64,000 nt of DNA, taken from the NCBI RefSeq assembly GCF_012927485.1, contig NZ_JABBPC010000009.1, positions 1 through 64,000 of the forward strand. The letters are read 5' to 3'. Below are positions 20,372 to 31,483 of this stretch, piece after piece (within the stretch, counting starts at the first letter, position 1; every line of letters starts with the position of its first letter). The position numbers were made by a program, and so were the translations under genes. Below the pieces are notes generated by a model. The model saw only the letters and a list, made by a program, of their open reading frames with translations, was not told where the DNA came from and did not search any database. The DNA comes from Polaromonas sp. Its GTDB lineage: Bacteria; Pseudomonadota; Gammaproteobacteria; Burkholderiales; Burkholderiaceae_C.

Positions 20372-20785
20372 ATGGAAAAATTACGTATCGACAAGTGGCT
20401 TTGGGCGGCCCGCTTTTACAAAACCCGATCGCTCGCTGTCGAAGAAATCGGCAAGGGGCGCGTGCGTATCAATGGGCAGGAAGTCAAGCCGGCGCGCGAG
20501 ATCAAAGTGGGTGACACGGTGGCCCTCCGGCAAGGCACGGTGATTCGTACCTTGGTCGTGCGTGGCATCGTCAACCAACGAGGCGCAGCGCCTGTTGCGC
20601 AGCAACTTTATGAAGAGACCGAAGAAAGCCTCCGCTTGAGAGCCGATGCGAGCGAGCAGCGCCAACTGGGCAACGGGTCTGCGACCAGTCAAGAACACGG
20701 ACGCCCCACCAAACGAGACCGTCGCTCAATAGACAAGGCCCAAGACAAAGCTTGGAACAACCGCTGGAGTGCGTCGGCCGATTAG
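20372..20785 (+). CDS. hslR: S4-domain RNA-binding protein (Hsp15)
   Basis: MEKLRIDKWLWAARFYKTRSLAVEEIGKGRVRINGQEVKPAREIKVGD. Confidence 0.9.
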   Translation: MEKLRIDKWLWAARFYKTRSLAVEEIGKGRVRINGQEVKPAREIKVGDTVALRQGTVIRTLVVRGIVNQRGAAPVAQQLYEETEESLRLRADASEQRQLGNGSATSQEHGRPTKRDRRSIDKAQDKAWNNRWSASAD

Positions 20786-20945
20786 CGCGTCGCTACATTT
20801 TTTTGAGCGCAAGGTGAGTTCCCGGGTTCGCCAGCGCTTTGTCGCCCCTTTTCGGCCACCTATCACCTCGCCCAAGCCAGAACCGGTGCCGCCCGCGCCG
20901 CCCCCTCTCGTCCATTTGATTCGGGGCAGAAATATGAGTAAAAAA

Positions 20946-20970
20946 ACAAAAACGCCCCGTGGGGCGTCAT
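20946..20970 (-). terminator. Rho-independent terminator after tRNA-Ser
   Basis: Minus strand GACGCCCCACGGGGCGTTTTTG. Confidence 0.75.
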
Positions 20971-20981
20971 TGTTTGTTCCT

Positions 20982-21074
20982 TGGCGGAAACGGAGAGATT
21001 CGAACTCTCGATGAGGCTCTACACCCCATACTCCCTTAGCAGGGGAGCACCTTCGGCCACTCGGTCACGTTTCC
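20982..21074 (-). tRNA. tRNA-Ser(GCU)
   Basis: Minus strand GGAAACGTGACCGAGTGGCCGAAGGTGCTCCCCTGCTAAGGGAG...CCA. Confidence 0.95.
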
Positions 21075-21108
21075 AATATTTGGATTATCTCACGACTTCC
21101 GAGCCATT

Positions 21109-22377
21109 TCAGGCAATGGGTTGGTCTAAGTCAAAAGCTTTGTGCAGCGACCGCACGGCCAGTTCCATATATTTTTCGGCGATGACGACCGAGGTCTTGA
21201 TTTCACTGGTTGAAATCATCTGAATGTTGATGCCCTCTTCACTCAAAACACGGAACATCTTGCTGGCGATCCCTACATGGCTGCGCATGCCGATACCGAC
21301 GATGCTAACCTTGCAAATTTTGGCATCACCGATAACTTCCTGCGCACCCAGCGAGGGCAGCACCTTCGCCTTTAACAAATCGAGCGCTTTGGCGTAATCG
21401 TTGCGGTGCAGGGTAAAACTGAAGTCGGTTTTACCGTCTTTGCTGATATTTTGGATGATCACGTCAACTTCGATGTTGGCGTCGGCCACGGCACCGAGAA
21501 TCTGATAGGCAATGCCTGGGGTGTCTGGCACGCCGAGTACTGAAATTTTGGCTTCATCCCGGTTGAATGCGATACCCGATACGATGGCTTGTTCCATATT
21601 TTCGTCTTCCTCAAAACTGATCAAAGTGCCTGATTTGGCTTCTACGCCGATATCCATGTCCCAGTCGGTGAAGCTGGACAGCACGCGCAGGGGTACCTTG
21701 TACTTCCCAGCAAACTCAACCGAGCGAATCTGCAGCACCTTGGAGCCCATGGAGGCCATCTCCAGCATCTCTTCAAAGCTCACGGTTTGCAGGCGACGCG
21801 CTTCAGGCACGACGCGAGGGTCGGTTGTGTAGACACCATCCACGTCGGTGTAGATCAGACATTCATGGGCTTTAAGTGCTGCCGCAATCGCCACGGCCGA
21901 CGTGTCTGAACCGCCGCGACCCAGCGTGGTGACGTTGCCGCCCTCGTCCATACCCTGGAAGCCGGTGACGACCACAATCTTGCCAGCGTCCAGGTCAGCG
22001 CGAACTCTCTCGTCGTCAATCGACTCGATGCGGGCTTTGGTGTAAGCACTGTTGGTCTTGATAGTGACTTGCCAACCGGCATAACTCACCGCCTGCATGC
22101 CTTCAGCCTGCAGCGCAATCGCCAGCAACGCGCTGGAGGCCTGCTCGCCAGTCGCAGCCAGCGCATCAAGTTCCCGGCCGTACGCCTCCGTAAATTTTGC
22201 GGGTGCCAGTTCTTTGGCCAAACCCAACAAGCGATTGGTTTCGCCGCTCATGGCGCTAGGGACGACGACCATCTGGTGACCTGCCCGCGCCCACTTGGCG
22301 ACGCGCTTAGCCACATTGCGGATGCGCTCGGTCGAGCCCATCGAAGTACCGCCGTATTTATGAACGATCAATGCCAT
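21109..22377 (-). CDS. lysC: Aspartate kinase
   Basis: MALIVHKYGGTSMGSTERIRNVA; two ACT domains. Confidence 0.97.
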   Translation of the reverse strand: MALIVHKYGGTSMGSTERIRNVAKRVAKWARAGHQMVVVPSAMSGETNRLLGLAKELAPAKFTEAYGRELDALAATGEQASSALLAIALQAEGMQAVSYAGWQVTIKTNSAYTKARIESIDDERVRADLDAGKIVVVTGFQGMDEGGNVTTLGRGGSDTSAVAIAAALKAHECLIYTDVDGVYTTDPRVVPEARRLQTVSFEEMLEMASMGSKVLQIRSVEFAGKYKVPLRVLSSFTDWDMDIGVEAKSGTLISFEEDENMEQAIVSGIAFNRDEAKISVLGVPDTPGIAYQILGAVADANIEVDVIIQNISKDGKTDFSFTLHRNDYAKALDLLKAKVLPSLGAQEVIGDAKICKVSIVGIGMRSHVGIASKMFRVLSEEGINIQMISTSEIKTSVVIAEKYMELAVRSLHKAFDLDQPIA

Positions 22378-22512
22378 TGCAGAATGTCAATCAGAAGTTT
22401 GTTGCAAACATTTTTTGCAGGGATTCGTCGTTCAAAACGCGGTTACACGCGTCGTAAAACAGCCTGTTGGCTACCCGCGAAGCCTTAAATTATACCTAGG
22501 ACAGCGACGTAT

Positions 22513-23586
22513 CTAGAGCGTTTTGTCCGCCACGATGGTGTAGTTCAGCACGGCCCCCATGCGCGTCACGTGACCCGTGCCCGCCTTGAGATGAATCTGG
22601 TGTCCACGGGTGGTGCACGCAGCAATTTGCGCCAACAACTGTTTAAGCTGCGCGGCACTGGGCGTGGCGCGCTGCTGCAGTAACCAGTAGCGCAGCACAT
22701 TGGCTTGGCGCGGCGGCGACAGGGCTTGCAACGCTCGGATGGCCGGCGGCGCACCGACCACCATCAAATCCTGCTGGGCAATTTCAAGTAACAAAACTTG
22801 TGCCTGCGCGGCGTGCTGGGCACTGCGCGCAAAGGTGGTTCGAAACTGTGGAAACGTTGCCGCCAGCGCAGGCATCAACCGCGCCCGAATACGGTTGCGG
22901 GTATAGCGCTCATCGGTGTTGCTCGGGTCATCAACAAAAGAAATCTTCTGGTGAACCAGCCATTCACGCAAATTTACCGAAGACATTTGCAGCAGCGGGC
23001 GATAAAACTCCACGCCACCACGCTCAAACCGCTCGGGCATGGCCGACAGGCCCGGCAAACCGGCGCCGCGACTGAGCGCCAACAAGATAGTCTCCGCTTG
23101 GTCATCCGCATGCTGGCCCAGCAATACGCCCCCCAAGCCCTGTTGCTTCGCACTGCGCGCGAGCGCCGCGTAGCGCGCCCGTCGCGCCGCGTCTTCAGGA
23201 CTTTCGCCCGGCGCGTGGCCAGCGTCCACATTCAGGACATGCAGCGGAACCCCTACGTCCGAACAGGTTGATTGGCAAATGAGCACGAAGTCATCGGCTG
23301 CGTTTTGAAGCCCATGGTGAATATGAATGGCCTGAACCTGGCCCGGCCAGCACTGCACGGCGGCCAGCAGCAGCGCGGTGGAATCTGCTCCGCCGCTGTA
23401 GGCCACGCCTATAGGCAATACCAGCGAAGAAATGTTCGCCAGCTGCTGCACGGCCGGAAGCGCCGGATTCACGGGTTGAACCGGGCTGGCAGGCTTGCCG
23501 CGAGCAGTTGGTAATGACGCCGAAAGCTTATTTGCCAGCGTCGGCTTTGGTGTCGGTGAAGCGGCCATAGCTTTGCAGGCGTTCAT
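22513..23586 (-). CDS. tilS: tRNA(Ile)-lysidine synthetase (start uncertain)
   Basis: [20 protein letters not shown]-loop; HIHHGLQ; overlaps the accA end. Confidence 0.93.
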   Translation of the reverse strand: MNACKAMAASPTPKPTLANKLSASLPTARGKPASPVQPVNPALPAVQQLANISSLVLPIGVAYSGGADSTALLLAAVQCWPGQVQAIHIHHGLQNAADDFVLICQSTCSDVGVPLHVLNVDAGHAPGESPEDAARRARYAALARSAKQQGLGGVLLGQHADDQAETILLALSRGAGLPGLSAMPERFERGGVEFYRPLLQMSSVNLREWLVHQKISFVDDPSNTDERYTRNRIRARLMPALAATFPQFRTTFARSAQHAAQAQVLLLEIAQQDLMVVGAPPAIRALQALSPPRQANVLRYWLLQQRATPSAAQLKQLLAQIAACTTRGHQIHLKAGTGHVTRMGAVLNYTIVADKTL

Positions 23587-24508
23587 AACGACGGTCCAGC
23601 AACTCCTTGACCTTCAAGTCGCTCACCTGCCGGAACGCGTCGTTCAGCGCGCGCTTCAAGAATGCCGCCATCTGCTTGGGGTCGCGGTGCGCACCGCCCA
23701 CCGGTTCGTTGACAATCTTGTCGATCACTCCCAAGGCCTTTAGCCGGTGCGCTGTGATGCCCAGCGCTTCAGCGGCTAATTGCGCTTTTTCCGAGGTTTT
23801 CCAGAGGATGGACGCACAGCCTTCCGGGCTGATGACAGAGTAAATAGAGTACTGCAGCATCACCACTTGATCGCCGACCGAGATCGCCAGCGCGCCACCG
23901 GACCCGCCTTCACCAATGATGGTGGTGATGATGGGGACTTCGAGTTGCGCCATTTCAAAAATATTGCGTCCAATAGCTTCGGACTGTCCACGCTCTTCGG
24001 CTTCAATACCTGGATAAGCGCCAGGAGTGTCGACAAATGTGAACACCGGCAACTTGAACTTTTCGGCCGTTTTCATGAGACGCAGCGCTTTGCGGTAGCC
24101 CTCTGGTTTGCTCATGCCGAAATTGCGCAGGCCGCGCTCTTTGGTGTCGCGCCCTTTCTGGTGGCCCAGCACCATGCAGGCCGTGCCGTTAAAACGGGCC
24201 AGGCCGCCCACAATGCTCAAGTCGTCGGCAAAGTGCCGGTCGCCATGCAGTTCTACAAAATCCGTGAAGATCTCTTTGACATAGTCGAGCGTGTAGGGAC
24301 GCTCTGCGTGGCGGGCGATCTTGGTAATCTGCCACGGGGTCAAGACACTGTAAATGTCCTTGGTGAGTTGCTGGCTCTTTTTGGCCAGCTGATCAATTTC
24401 TTCCGAAATATCAACTGCTGACTCGGTCTGCACATAACGCAGTTCTTCAATTTTTCCTTCAAGTTCCGCAATTGGCTGCTCGAAATCAAGGAAGGTTTTT
24501 TTTGCCAT
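23528..24508 (-). CDS. accA: Acetyl-CoA carboxylase carboxyltransferase alpha
   Basis: [18 protein letters not shown]...[11 protein letters not shown]. Confidence 0.97.
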   Translation of the reverse strand: MAKKTFLDFEQPIAELEGKIEELRYVQTESAVDISEEIDQLAKKSQQLTKDIYSVLTPWQITKIARHAERPYTLDYVKEIFTDFVELHGDRHFADDLSIVGGLARFNGTACMVLGHQKGRDTKERGLRNFGMSKPEGYRKALRLMKTAEKFKLPVFTFVDTPGAYPGIEAEERGQSEAIGRNIFEMAQLEVPIITTIIGEGGSGGALAISVGDQVVMLQYSIYSVISPEGCASILWKTSEKAQLAAEALGITAHRLKALGVIDKIVNEPVGGAHRDPKQMAAFLKRALNDAFRQVSDLKVKELLDRRYERLQSYGRFTDTKADAGK

Positions 24509-24532
24509 GGACTGCTCCTCAAGCTTCTTAAC

Positions 24533-25258
24533 TTACATCAACTCAGTGGTCTGCTCTACACCCTGAGCCGGTAGGGGGTCCAGAGATCGCCAAATATACC
24601 AAGTTGCCACACTGCAGTAGGGCGCCCAGGCAGCAGCGACTTCTCTTGCATCACTGCGGCTGACCGATTCGCCGGAAAAATAGTTTTGGCTGATACCGTT
24701 GATCAAGCCGACATCGTCCAGCGGCAATACGTTAGGACGAGTCAGGTAGAAAATCAGGAACATCTCGGCCGTCCATCGGCCGATGCCGCGAATGGCCACC
24801 AGCTCGGCAATGATGGCGTCGTCGTCCATGGACTGCCAGTCCGTCACGTGGACGGTGCCCGCGTCAAAGTGAATCGACAAGTCGACCAAATACTCGATCT
24901 TGCGCGGACTCAGGCCCGCAGCGCGCATGTCATCGACCTTGAGCCGGAGCACATGGCCCGGCGACATTTCTTTAGGCAAAGCGGCAAAGCGGTGCCAAAC
25001 GGTCTGCGCCGCCTTGACAGAGATCTGCTGCCCCACAATGCTGCGCGCCAGCGTGCTGAAGGCGTCGCCGCCCGCATGCAGGCAGGTGTCGCCAAATTGC
25101 GGGATCAACCGTTTCATCACCCGGTCTTTGGTTACCAAGTGCTTGCAAGCCTCGGCCCAATACGCAGGCACCGTGGCGGTTGCCCCTAGGGTGCCTGCCG
25201 TCTCCGGCAGTTCGATCAATTCGGTACTGGCAGGGCCACTTCTCACTATCTTTTTCAT
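24533..25258 (-). CDS. DNA-3-methyladenine glycosylase II-like (HhH-GPD)
   Basis: SIVGQQISVKAAQTVWHRF...IRGIGRWTAEMFLIFYLTRPNVLPLDDVGL. Confidence 0.9.
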   Translation of the reverse strand: MKKIVRSGPASTELIELPETAGTLGATATVPAYWAEACKHLVTKDRVMKRLIPQFGDTCLHAGGDAFSTLARSIVGQQISVKAAQTVWHRFAALPKEMSPGHVLRLKVDDMRAAGLSPRKIEYLVDLSIHFDAGTVHVTDWQSMDDDAIIAELVAIRGIGRWTAEMFLIFYLTRPNVLPLDDVGLINGISQNYFSGESVSRSDAREVAAAWAPYCSVATWYIWRSLDPLPAQGVEQTTELM

Positions 25259-25310
25259 AGCTGCTTGCGCCCGTCATGGAAAGACTGCTGATAAAAATGT
25301 TTTAAACAAT

Positions 25311-26699
25311 TCACGACTGCACCTCCCAGGTGGTGCCTAGGGGCGAGTCCTTCAATACAATGCCCTTGTCCAGCAACTTGTTGCGAATGCAGTCCGCGGC
25401 CACAAAGTCTTTAGTTTTTTTGGCGTCCGCGCGCTGCGCAATCAGGCTCTGGATGTGGGCGTCGTCGAGCATGGAGCCGGCCTGAAGGTAGCTATCCGGT
25501 GCACTTTGAAGCAGGCCCAGGCAACCGCCCAAGGCCTTCAGTAAACCCGCCAATTTCGCTGAACCAGTCTTGTTGACATCACTCGCCAGTTCAAACAGCA
25601 CAGCAACCGCTTCCGGCGTTCCAAAATCATCATCCATGGCCACTTTGAAACGGGCGGCAAATGGCTCCCGCCAGTCAATCGTCAGCGGGACGGGGGGCAC
25701 CAGACTGAGGGCGGTGTACAGACGTTTGAGGGAATTGCGGGCATCGTCCAAGTGTGCATCGCTGTAATTCAGCGGACTTCGGTAGTGCGCGCGGATAATA
25801 AAAAAGCGTACTGTTTCGGCCTCGTATTTAGCCAGAATTTCGCGAATGGTGAAAAAATTTCCAATCGATTTGGACATCTTCTCTTCGTCAATCTGCACGA
25901 AACCGTTGTGCATCCAGACGCGAGCCAGCGGCTTGGCAAAAGCGCCTTCAGACTGGGCAATTTCGTTCTCATGATGCGGAAACTGCAGGTCGGCGCCGCC
26001 CCCATGAATATCAAACGATTCCCCCAATAACTGGCAGGCCATGGCGGAGCATTCAATGTGCCAGCCGGGGCGGCCGCGGCCATAGGCGCTCTCCCATTGG
26101 GCGTCAGCCGGCTCGTTGGGCTTCGCGCTTTTCCAGAGCACAAAGTCCAGCGGATCGTCCTTTCCGTCCGCAACATGCACTCGTTCACCGGCTCGCAACT
26201 CATCAAGCGACTTCCCCGAGAGCTTGCCGTAGCCCTCAAACTTGCGCACCGCATAGTTCACATCGCCCTTGTTCTGGCCCGTATGGGACTGGTAAGCCAA
26301 CCCCTTCTTTTCGAGCAGGCCGATGAGTTGGAGCATTTCCGGCACAAATTCGGTAGCGCGTGGCTCATGGGTAGGGCGCTCTATTCCGAGCGCATCGGCA
26401 TCTTCATGTAATGCCTCAACCATGCGGTCGGTCAGAGCTCGTATGGTTTCACCGTTTTCAACCGCTCGCTTGATGATTTTGTCATCAATGTCGGTCACGT
26501 TGCGCACATACGTCACCTGCAAGCCACTGACTCGAAGCCAGCGCTGAACCACATCAAAAGCCAGCATCGCGCGTGCATGACCCAAGTGGCAGAGGTCATA
26601 CACCGTCATGCCGCACACATACATGCGTACGTGACCGGGTACCAGGGGAGAAAAATTTTCTACGGCACGCGAGAGCGTGTTGTAAATGCGAAGGCTCAT
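25311..26699 (-). CDS. cysS: Cysteinyl-tRNA synthetase
   Basis: [40 protein letters not shown]. Confidence 0.98.
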   Translation of the reverse strand: MSLRIYNTLSRAVENFSPLVPGHVRMYVCGMTVYDLCHLGHARAMLAFDVVQRWLRVSGLQVTYVRNVTDIDDKIIKRAVENGETIRALTDRMVEALHEDADALGIERPTHEPRATEFVPEMLQLIGLLEKKGLAYQSHTGQNKGDVNYAVRKFEGYGKLSGKSLDELRAGERVHVADGKDDPLDFVLWKSAKPNEPADAQWESAYGRGRPGWHIECSAMACQLLGESFDIHGGGADLQFPHHENEIAQSEGAFAKPLARVWMHNGFVQIDEEKMSKSIGNFFTIREILAKYEAETVRFFIIRAHYRSPLNYSDAHLDDARNSLKRLYTALSLVPPVPLTIDWREPFAARFKVAMDDDFGTPEAVAVLFELASDVNKTGSAKLAGLLKALGGCLGLLQSAPDSYLQAGSMLDDAHIQSLIAQRADAKKTKDFVAADCIRNKLLDKGIVLKDSPLGTTWEVQS

Positions 26700-26933
26700 G
26701 AGTTGTCTGGGGCGTGGCCTGACGTCAATCGGTCAGTAGAGGGAAAGCCTTATCTTACGGCTTCCCCGAAGAGCGGGGAACAATAAAGCGGAGGCACAAG
26801 AACTTGCGGTAAAGCGGGGAAAGTACGAAATCCGGATCGTCGTGAACTATACCCCTCAGCTACAATGCGGCAGTATATCCAGCTTGTGAAACAGCAGCCA
26901 ATTGTCCTCCTTGCGCCTTAAAAGGCCGGACTA

Positions 26934-28040
26934 TTGATGCCGAGCTTTCCTCCAAAGGCTGTCCAGCGCTCCAAAATAATAGCGAGAGTCCCTATGCCCA
27001 CGCCAGCATTCTTTTTACGCAACCCACTGTCCGCCGCCTTGCGGATGCTGATGTTGGCTGCCACGCTGTCAGTTTCTACAGTGTATGCCGACGACTACGC
27101 CGATGTCAGCCGCCTGGTACGCGCTAGCCAGTACCCGGAGGCGCTCGCCAAGGCCGAACAGTACCTTGCCAGCAAGCCGCGCGATCCCCAAATGCGTTTT
27201 CTCAAAGGGGTGATCCAGACCGAAACCGGCAAGACCAGCGACGCGATTGCAACTTTTACCCAAATTACAGGGGACTACCCCGAACTGCCGGAGCCTTACA
27301 ACAACCTGGCGGTGCTGTACGCCGGCCAAAGCCAGTTTGACAAAGCCAGGGCCGCACTTGAAATGGCGATACGCACCAACCCTAGTTATGCCACCGCCCA
27401 TGAAAATCTCGGCGATGTTTACGCCCGGCTCGCCAGCCGGGCTTACAGCAAGGCCCTGCAACTAGATGGCAGCAACACGGGCGTGCAACCCAAGCTGGCT
27501 TTGATTCGCACCTTGTTTTCTGCTGACCCCAAAGGGCAGCATAAGCCTGCAGTCATGGCTGCTCCACCGTCCCCTGCAGTCAAGTCAATTCCGGCTCCTG
27601 CAGCAACTCCCCCGACAGTCGCTGTGCCGCCCTCAACCGCCAAACCGGCGCCTGCAGCAAGCTCCCCAGCCACAGCACCCTCGGCCTCGACTACTCTCGA
27701 TACCGAAAAAGAGGTAACGGCGGCCGTGCACGCTTGGGCCGAAGCCTGGTCGAGTAAAAATATCAAGTCCTACCTGTCTAGCTATGGCCAGAACTTTGAC
27801 ACCCCGGGCAAGCAGTCGCGTAAAGACTGGGAAATCGATCGCCGCGCACGCATTGTTGGCAAGTCGCACATTAGCGTGAAACTATCCAATCTATCGATTG
27901 CAGTGCAAGGGCGCAAGGCCACCGCTAAATTCAAGCAGGACTACAGCGCCGAATCGCTCAACGTTTCAAGCCGCAAGACACTCGAAATGGCCAAGGTCGG
28001 TGACCATTGGCTTATCGTCAAGGAATTTACGGGTAGTTGA
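26934..28040 (+). CDS. TPR protein with C-terminal NTF2-like domain (start uncertain)
   Basis: TPR repeats; Pro/Ala linker; VHAWAEAWSSKNIKSYLSSYGQNFDTPG... Confidence 0.85.
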   Translation: MMPSFPPKAVQRSKIIARVPMPTPAFFLRNPLSAALRMLMLAATLSVSTVYADDYADVSRLVRASQYPEALAKAEQYLASKPRDPQMRFLKGVIQTETGKTSDAIATFTQITGDYPELPEPYNNLAVLYAGQSQFDKARAALEMAIRTNPSYATAHENLGDVYARLASRAYSKALQLDGSNTGVQPKLALIRTLFSADPKGQHKPAVMAAPPSPAVKSIPAPAATPPTVAVPPSTAKPAPAASSPATAPSASTTLDTEKEVTAAVHAWAEAWSSKNIKSYLSSYGQNFDTPGKQSRKDWEIDRRARIVGKSHISVKLSNLSIAVQGRKATAKFKQDYSAESLNVSSRKTLEMAKVGDHWLIVKEFTGS

Positions 28041-28119
28041 TGACCGGTGGCCAATTGACCAGCGTTCCAGCCCTCGCGCGTCTGTTTTTATCCACCGGAA
28101 ATTTCCTGTGGAATTCCTT

Positions 28120-29400
28120 ATGAAAAAGATCATAGCCGCTCTTTTTTTTACCGCACCTGGCTTGGCCTTGGCCGCGCAATCTGCACACGGTGAAGGCCAT
28201 AACCCTACCCATGTCCGAGCACATCGCCAAGCCGCGAACAAGCTGCCCCTCTCAGTGCAATCCGCCAGCGTTCCAGTCCGGCGCGAAGCGCGAGATGGCG
28301 AAGCCGAGGCGCGGCTAATTGAAATTTACAAACTGATAGGTCAGGCGAACACCCGCGAAGCGCTGCGGCAAGCTGAAGTCTTGATTCAGGACCATCCCAA
28401 CTTCCAGCTTGCACAGTTGGCGTATGGTGATTTGCTGGTGAACCGCACCCGTTCGGAACACATGCCTGGCAATGCGCTGGAGTCGGCTGCTAAAGCCGCA
28501 GGACCTTTACTGGCTGAGTTGCGTCAAGAGTCACAACTGCGCCTGCGCGCTTTGCGCGAGAGGCCGGCGCCCGGCATGGTGCCATCGCAGTTTCTTGCGC
28601 TCTCACTGCGCACCAAACACGCAATTGCCATCGACACCTCACGGTCACGTCTTTACCTGTTTGAGAACACCCCGGCGGGCATCAAACTACTGGCGGATTA
28701 CTATATCTCGGTCGGCAAATCAGGGATTGAAAAATCCGTCGAAGGCGACATGCGCACGCCGCTGGGGGTGTATTTCATTAGCAGCAACCTCAACCCAAAA
28801 TCGTTGCGCGATTTTTATGGTTCGGGGGCGCTGCCCATTAATTACCCCAATCAGCTGGATGTCAAACGCGGTAAAACTGGCGGTGGTATCTGGCTGCATG
28901 GCACACCACCGGCGCAGTTCGCGCGGGCACCGCTGGCCACCGATGGTTGTGTAGTGCTGGCCAATCCGGACTTGAATCGCCTCATCAGCACGGTCGAAAT
29001 CCGCAGCACGCCAGTCGTGATTGCCAAAAACCTCACATGGGTCGCGCCGCAATCCTTGAAAGCCGACGTCAAATCTTTCGAGGATGTCCTCCAGGGCTGG
29101 CACAACGCAAAATCGAGCGGCGACATGGCGCGGCTAACGACTTGGTACACACCCGACTTCACCAGCTACGGCAAAACGCTAACCGAATGGACACCTACGC
29201 TGCAAGCCGAACTCAAGCAGCTGGGCGGGCGCGACATCCAGATGAAAGATGTGTCTTACCTCCGCTGGACCGACAGCGCCGACACCATGGTGGTAACCTT
29301 TGGCGAGCTGATCAAAGGCGCTACTACCGGTCGCACCAAGCGCCAGTATTGGACTCGTCAAGGCAACCAGTGGAAAATATTTTTTGAAGGAACGATTTGA
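28120..29400 (+). CDS. L,D-transpeptidase with C-terminal NTF2-like domain
   Basis: IAIDTSRSRLYLFENT...GGIWLHGTPPAQFARAPLATDGCVVLANPDL. Confidence 0.9.
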   Translation: MKKIIAALFFTAPGLALAAQSAHGEGHNPTHVRAHRQAANKLPLSVQSASVPVRREARDGEAEARLIEIYKLIGQANTREALRQAEVLIQDHPNFQLAQLAYGDLLVNRTRSEHMPGNALESAAKAAGPLLAELRQESQLRLRALRERPAPGMVPSQFLALSLRTKHAIAIDTSRSRLYLFENTPAGIKLLADYYISVGKSGIEKSVEGDMRTPLGVYFISSNLNPKSLRDFYGSGALPINYPNQLDVKRGKTGGGIWLHGTPPAQFARAPLATDGCVVLANPDLNRLISTVEIRSTPVVIAKNLTWVAPQSLKADVKSFEDVLQGWHNAKSSGDMARLTTWYTPDFTSYGKTLTEWTPTLQAELKQLGGRDIQMKDVSYLRWTDSADTMVVTFGELIKGATTGRTKRQYWTRQGNQWKIFFEGTI

Positions 29401-30050
29401 TGGCAGCGCTACTAGGATTCTCGAAGTCATTCACCTTTTTCAGGCAAATCAGAAGCGTCAATTCGCAGCGTCGCGCATGGCTTGCTGCGGCAGCCCTTGT
29501 ATGGTTGAGTTCCCTCGCCGGCCCGGCACTAGCGCAAACCTCACCGAGAGTAAAGTTTGTTACTACCGAGGGAAGCTTCGTGGTTGAGGTCTATCCCGAC
29601 AAAGCACCCAAGACGGTGGAGAACTTCCTGCAGTATGTAAAAGAAAAACATTATGACGGCACCGTTTTTCATCGCGTGATCGACAACTTCATGGTTCAGG
29701 GTGGCGGCTTCGACGCAAACTATGTCCAGAAAGCCACTCGCGCGCCGGTAGTGCACGAAGGCCGTGAAGCTCTCGCCAAAGGCGGTTCCAAAAACGTGGT
29801 CGGCACGCTCGCCATGGCTCGCGCCAACGACCCCAACTCCGCCTCGTCGCAGTTCTTCATCAACGTCAAGGACAACGACTTCCTGAATCCAACGCCAAAT
29901 GCTTACGGCTATACCGTGTTCGGCAAGGTCGTCAGCGGCATGGAAGTGGTCAACAAGATCAAATCGGTCCCGACTGGCGCAGGGGGTCCCTTCCCTTCAG
30001 ACGTACCCAAAACGCCGGTAATCATTAAATCTGCCTCCCTCGTTAACTAA
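29400..30050 (+). CDS. Peptidylprolyl isomerase, exported cyclophilin
   Basis: Signal peptide then [30 protein letters not shown]. Confidence 0.93.
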   Translation: MAALLGFSKSFTFFRQIRSVNSQRRAWLAAAALVWLSSLAGPALAQTSPRVKFVTTEGSFVVEVYPDKAPKTVENFLQYVKEKHYDGTVFHRVIDNFMVQGGGFDANYVQKATRAPVVHEGREALAKGGSKNVVGTLAMARANDPNSASSQFFINVKDNDFLNPTPNAYGYTVFGKVVSGMEVVNKIKSVPTGAGGPFPSDVPKTPVIIKSASLVN

Positions 30051-30070
30051 TTCACCGATACAGGAATTCC

Positions 30071-30577
30071 ATGACCAATCCAAAAGTAGAACTCCACATC
30101 ACAAACTACGGCGTCATCACGCTTGAGCTGGACGCCGTCAAAGCGCCCTTGTCTGTCGCCAACTTCCTGAACTATGTCAATAAAGGCCATTACACGAACA
30201 CAGTATTTCACCGCGTGATCCCTGGCTTTATGGTGCAAGGCGGTGGTTTTGAGGTGGGCATGAAGCAAAAAGCGACCGATGGCGAAATCGAAAACGAAGC
30301 CAACAATGGCCTGAAAAACGACAACTACACCGTCGCAATGGCCCGCACCAATGCACCACACTCGGCCAGCTCACAGTTTTTCATCAACATTTCTGACAAC
30401 GGCTTTCTAAACCACACCGCACCGAGCGCTTCGGGCTGGGGTTATGCCGTGTTTGGCAAAGTGATAGCGGGCAAAGAGGTTGTTGACAAAATCAAGGCTG
30501 TCAAAACCGGCCGCAAGGGCTTTCATGACGACGTGCCGATGGACGACGTGGTGATCGAAAAAGCCGTCGCACTCTAA
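30071..30577 (+). CDS. ppiB: Peptidylprolyl isomerase, cytoplasmic cyclophilin
   Basis: [31 protein letters not shown]. Confidence 0.93.
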   Translation: MTNPKVELHITNYGVITLELDAVKAPLSVANFLNYVNKGHYTNTVFHRVIPGFMVQGGGFEVGMKQKATDGEIENEANNGLKNDNYTVAMARTNAPHSASSQFFINISDNGFLNHTAPSASGWGYAVFGKVIAGKEVVDKIKAVKTGRKGFHDDVPMDDVVIEKAVAL

Positions 30578-30610
30578 TCTTCCAAGCCACCCACTTCCCT
30601 CCCCTTTGTT

Positions 30611-31447
30611 ATGGCCCAGGCCTTGCCCCAGATTGCGGAGCTCCACGCCTCCGCTAATTGGCGCACAGTCGACTTCATTTCAGACCTGCACTTAAGCGCC
30701 GATGAGCCGGCTACATTCACGGTCTGGCAGCACTACCTGGAAAGTACTCCGGCAGATGCACTGTTTATTTTGGGAGATCTGTTTGAAGTTTGGGTGGGCG
30801 ACGACTCGGTAAGCCAAGACTTACGGCATGGCAGCTCTTTGGATGCCGATTTAGCGCCGTCCACAGCGGGCTTTGAAGATCGCTGCGCCCAGCTTCTGGG
30901 CGACACGGCAGGCCGTCTGGCGCTCTTTTTCATGCGCGGCAACCGCGACTTTCTGGTCGACAAAAGGCTGATGAATCTGTGCAACACCACCTTGCTGGCT
31001 GATCCGACCGTGCTCGTGTTTCATGGCCACGGCGGCGCCAAAGACCAACGCTGGCTGCTCTCGCATGGGGACGCGCTATGTCTGGGTGATGTCGACTACC
31101 TACAATTTCGCCACCAGGTACGTAGCCCAATATGGCAGCACGCCTTCCTGGCCAAACCACTGGCAGAGCGCCACGCCATCGCCCGTAGTTTGCGGCAGCA
31201 GAGTGAAGCGCGCAAGCATTTAGGAGCAAAGTATGTCGACGTGGACACCCAAGAGGCCCGCTATTGGTTGCACGCCGCCAATGCCCACACCCTGATTCAT
31301 GGTCACACTCACCAGCCCGCCGAGCATGACCTCGGCGAGGGCTTGACGCGCGTGGTACTGAGCGACTGGGATGCCCGAGCTAAGGTGCCGCGCGCCGAAG
31401 TGCTGCGACTCTCCGGCAGCGGCCTGCAGCGCATTCCCCTGCTCTAA
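30611..31447 (+). CDS. lpxH: UDP-2,3-diacylglucosamine diphosphatase
   Basis: FISDLHLSADEP...GDLFEVWVGDD...FMRGNRDFLVD...LIHGHTHQP. Confidence 0.95.
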   Translation: MAQALPQIAELHASANWRTVDFISDLHLSADEPATFTVWQHYLESTPADALFILGDLFEVWVGDDSVSQDLRHGSSLDADLAPSTAGFEDRCAQLLGDTAGRLALFFMRGNRDFLVDKRLMNLCNTTLLADPTVLVFHGHGGAKDQRWLLSHGDALCLGDVDYLQFRHQVRSPIWQHAFLAKPLAERHAIARSLRQQSEARKHLGAKYVDVDTQEARYWLHAANAHTLIHGHTHQPAEHDLGEGLTRVVLSDWDARAKVPRAEVLRLSGSGLQRIPLL

Positions 31448-31483
31448 GCTTCCCTGCAACCTTCTAATCGAGGCGCCCGACGT

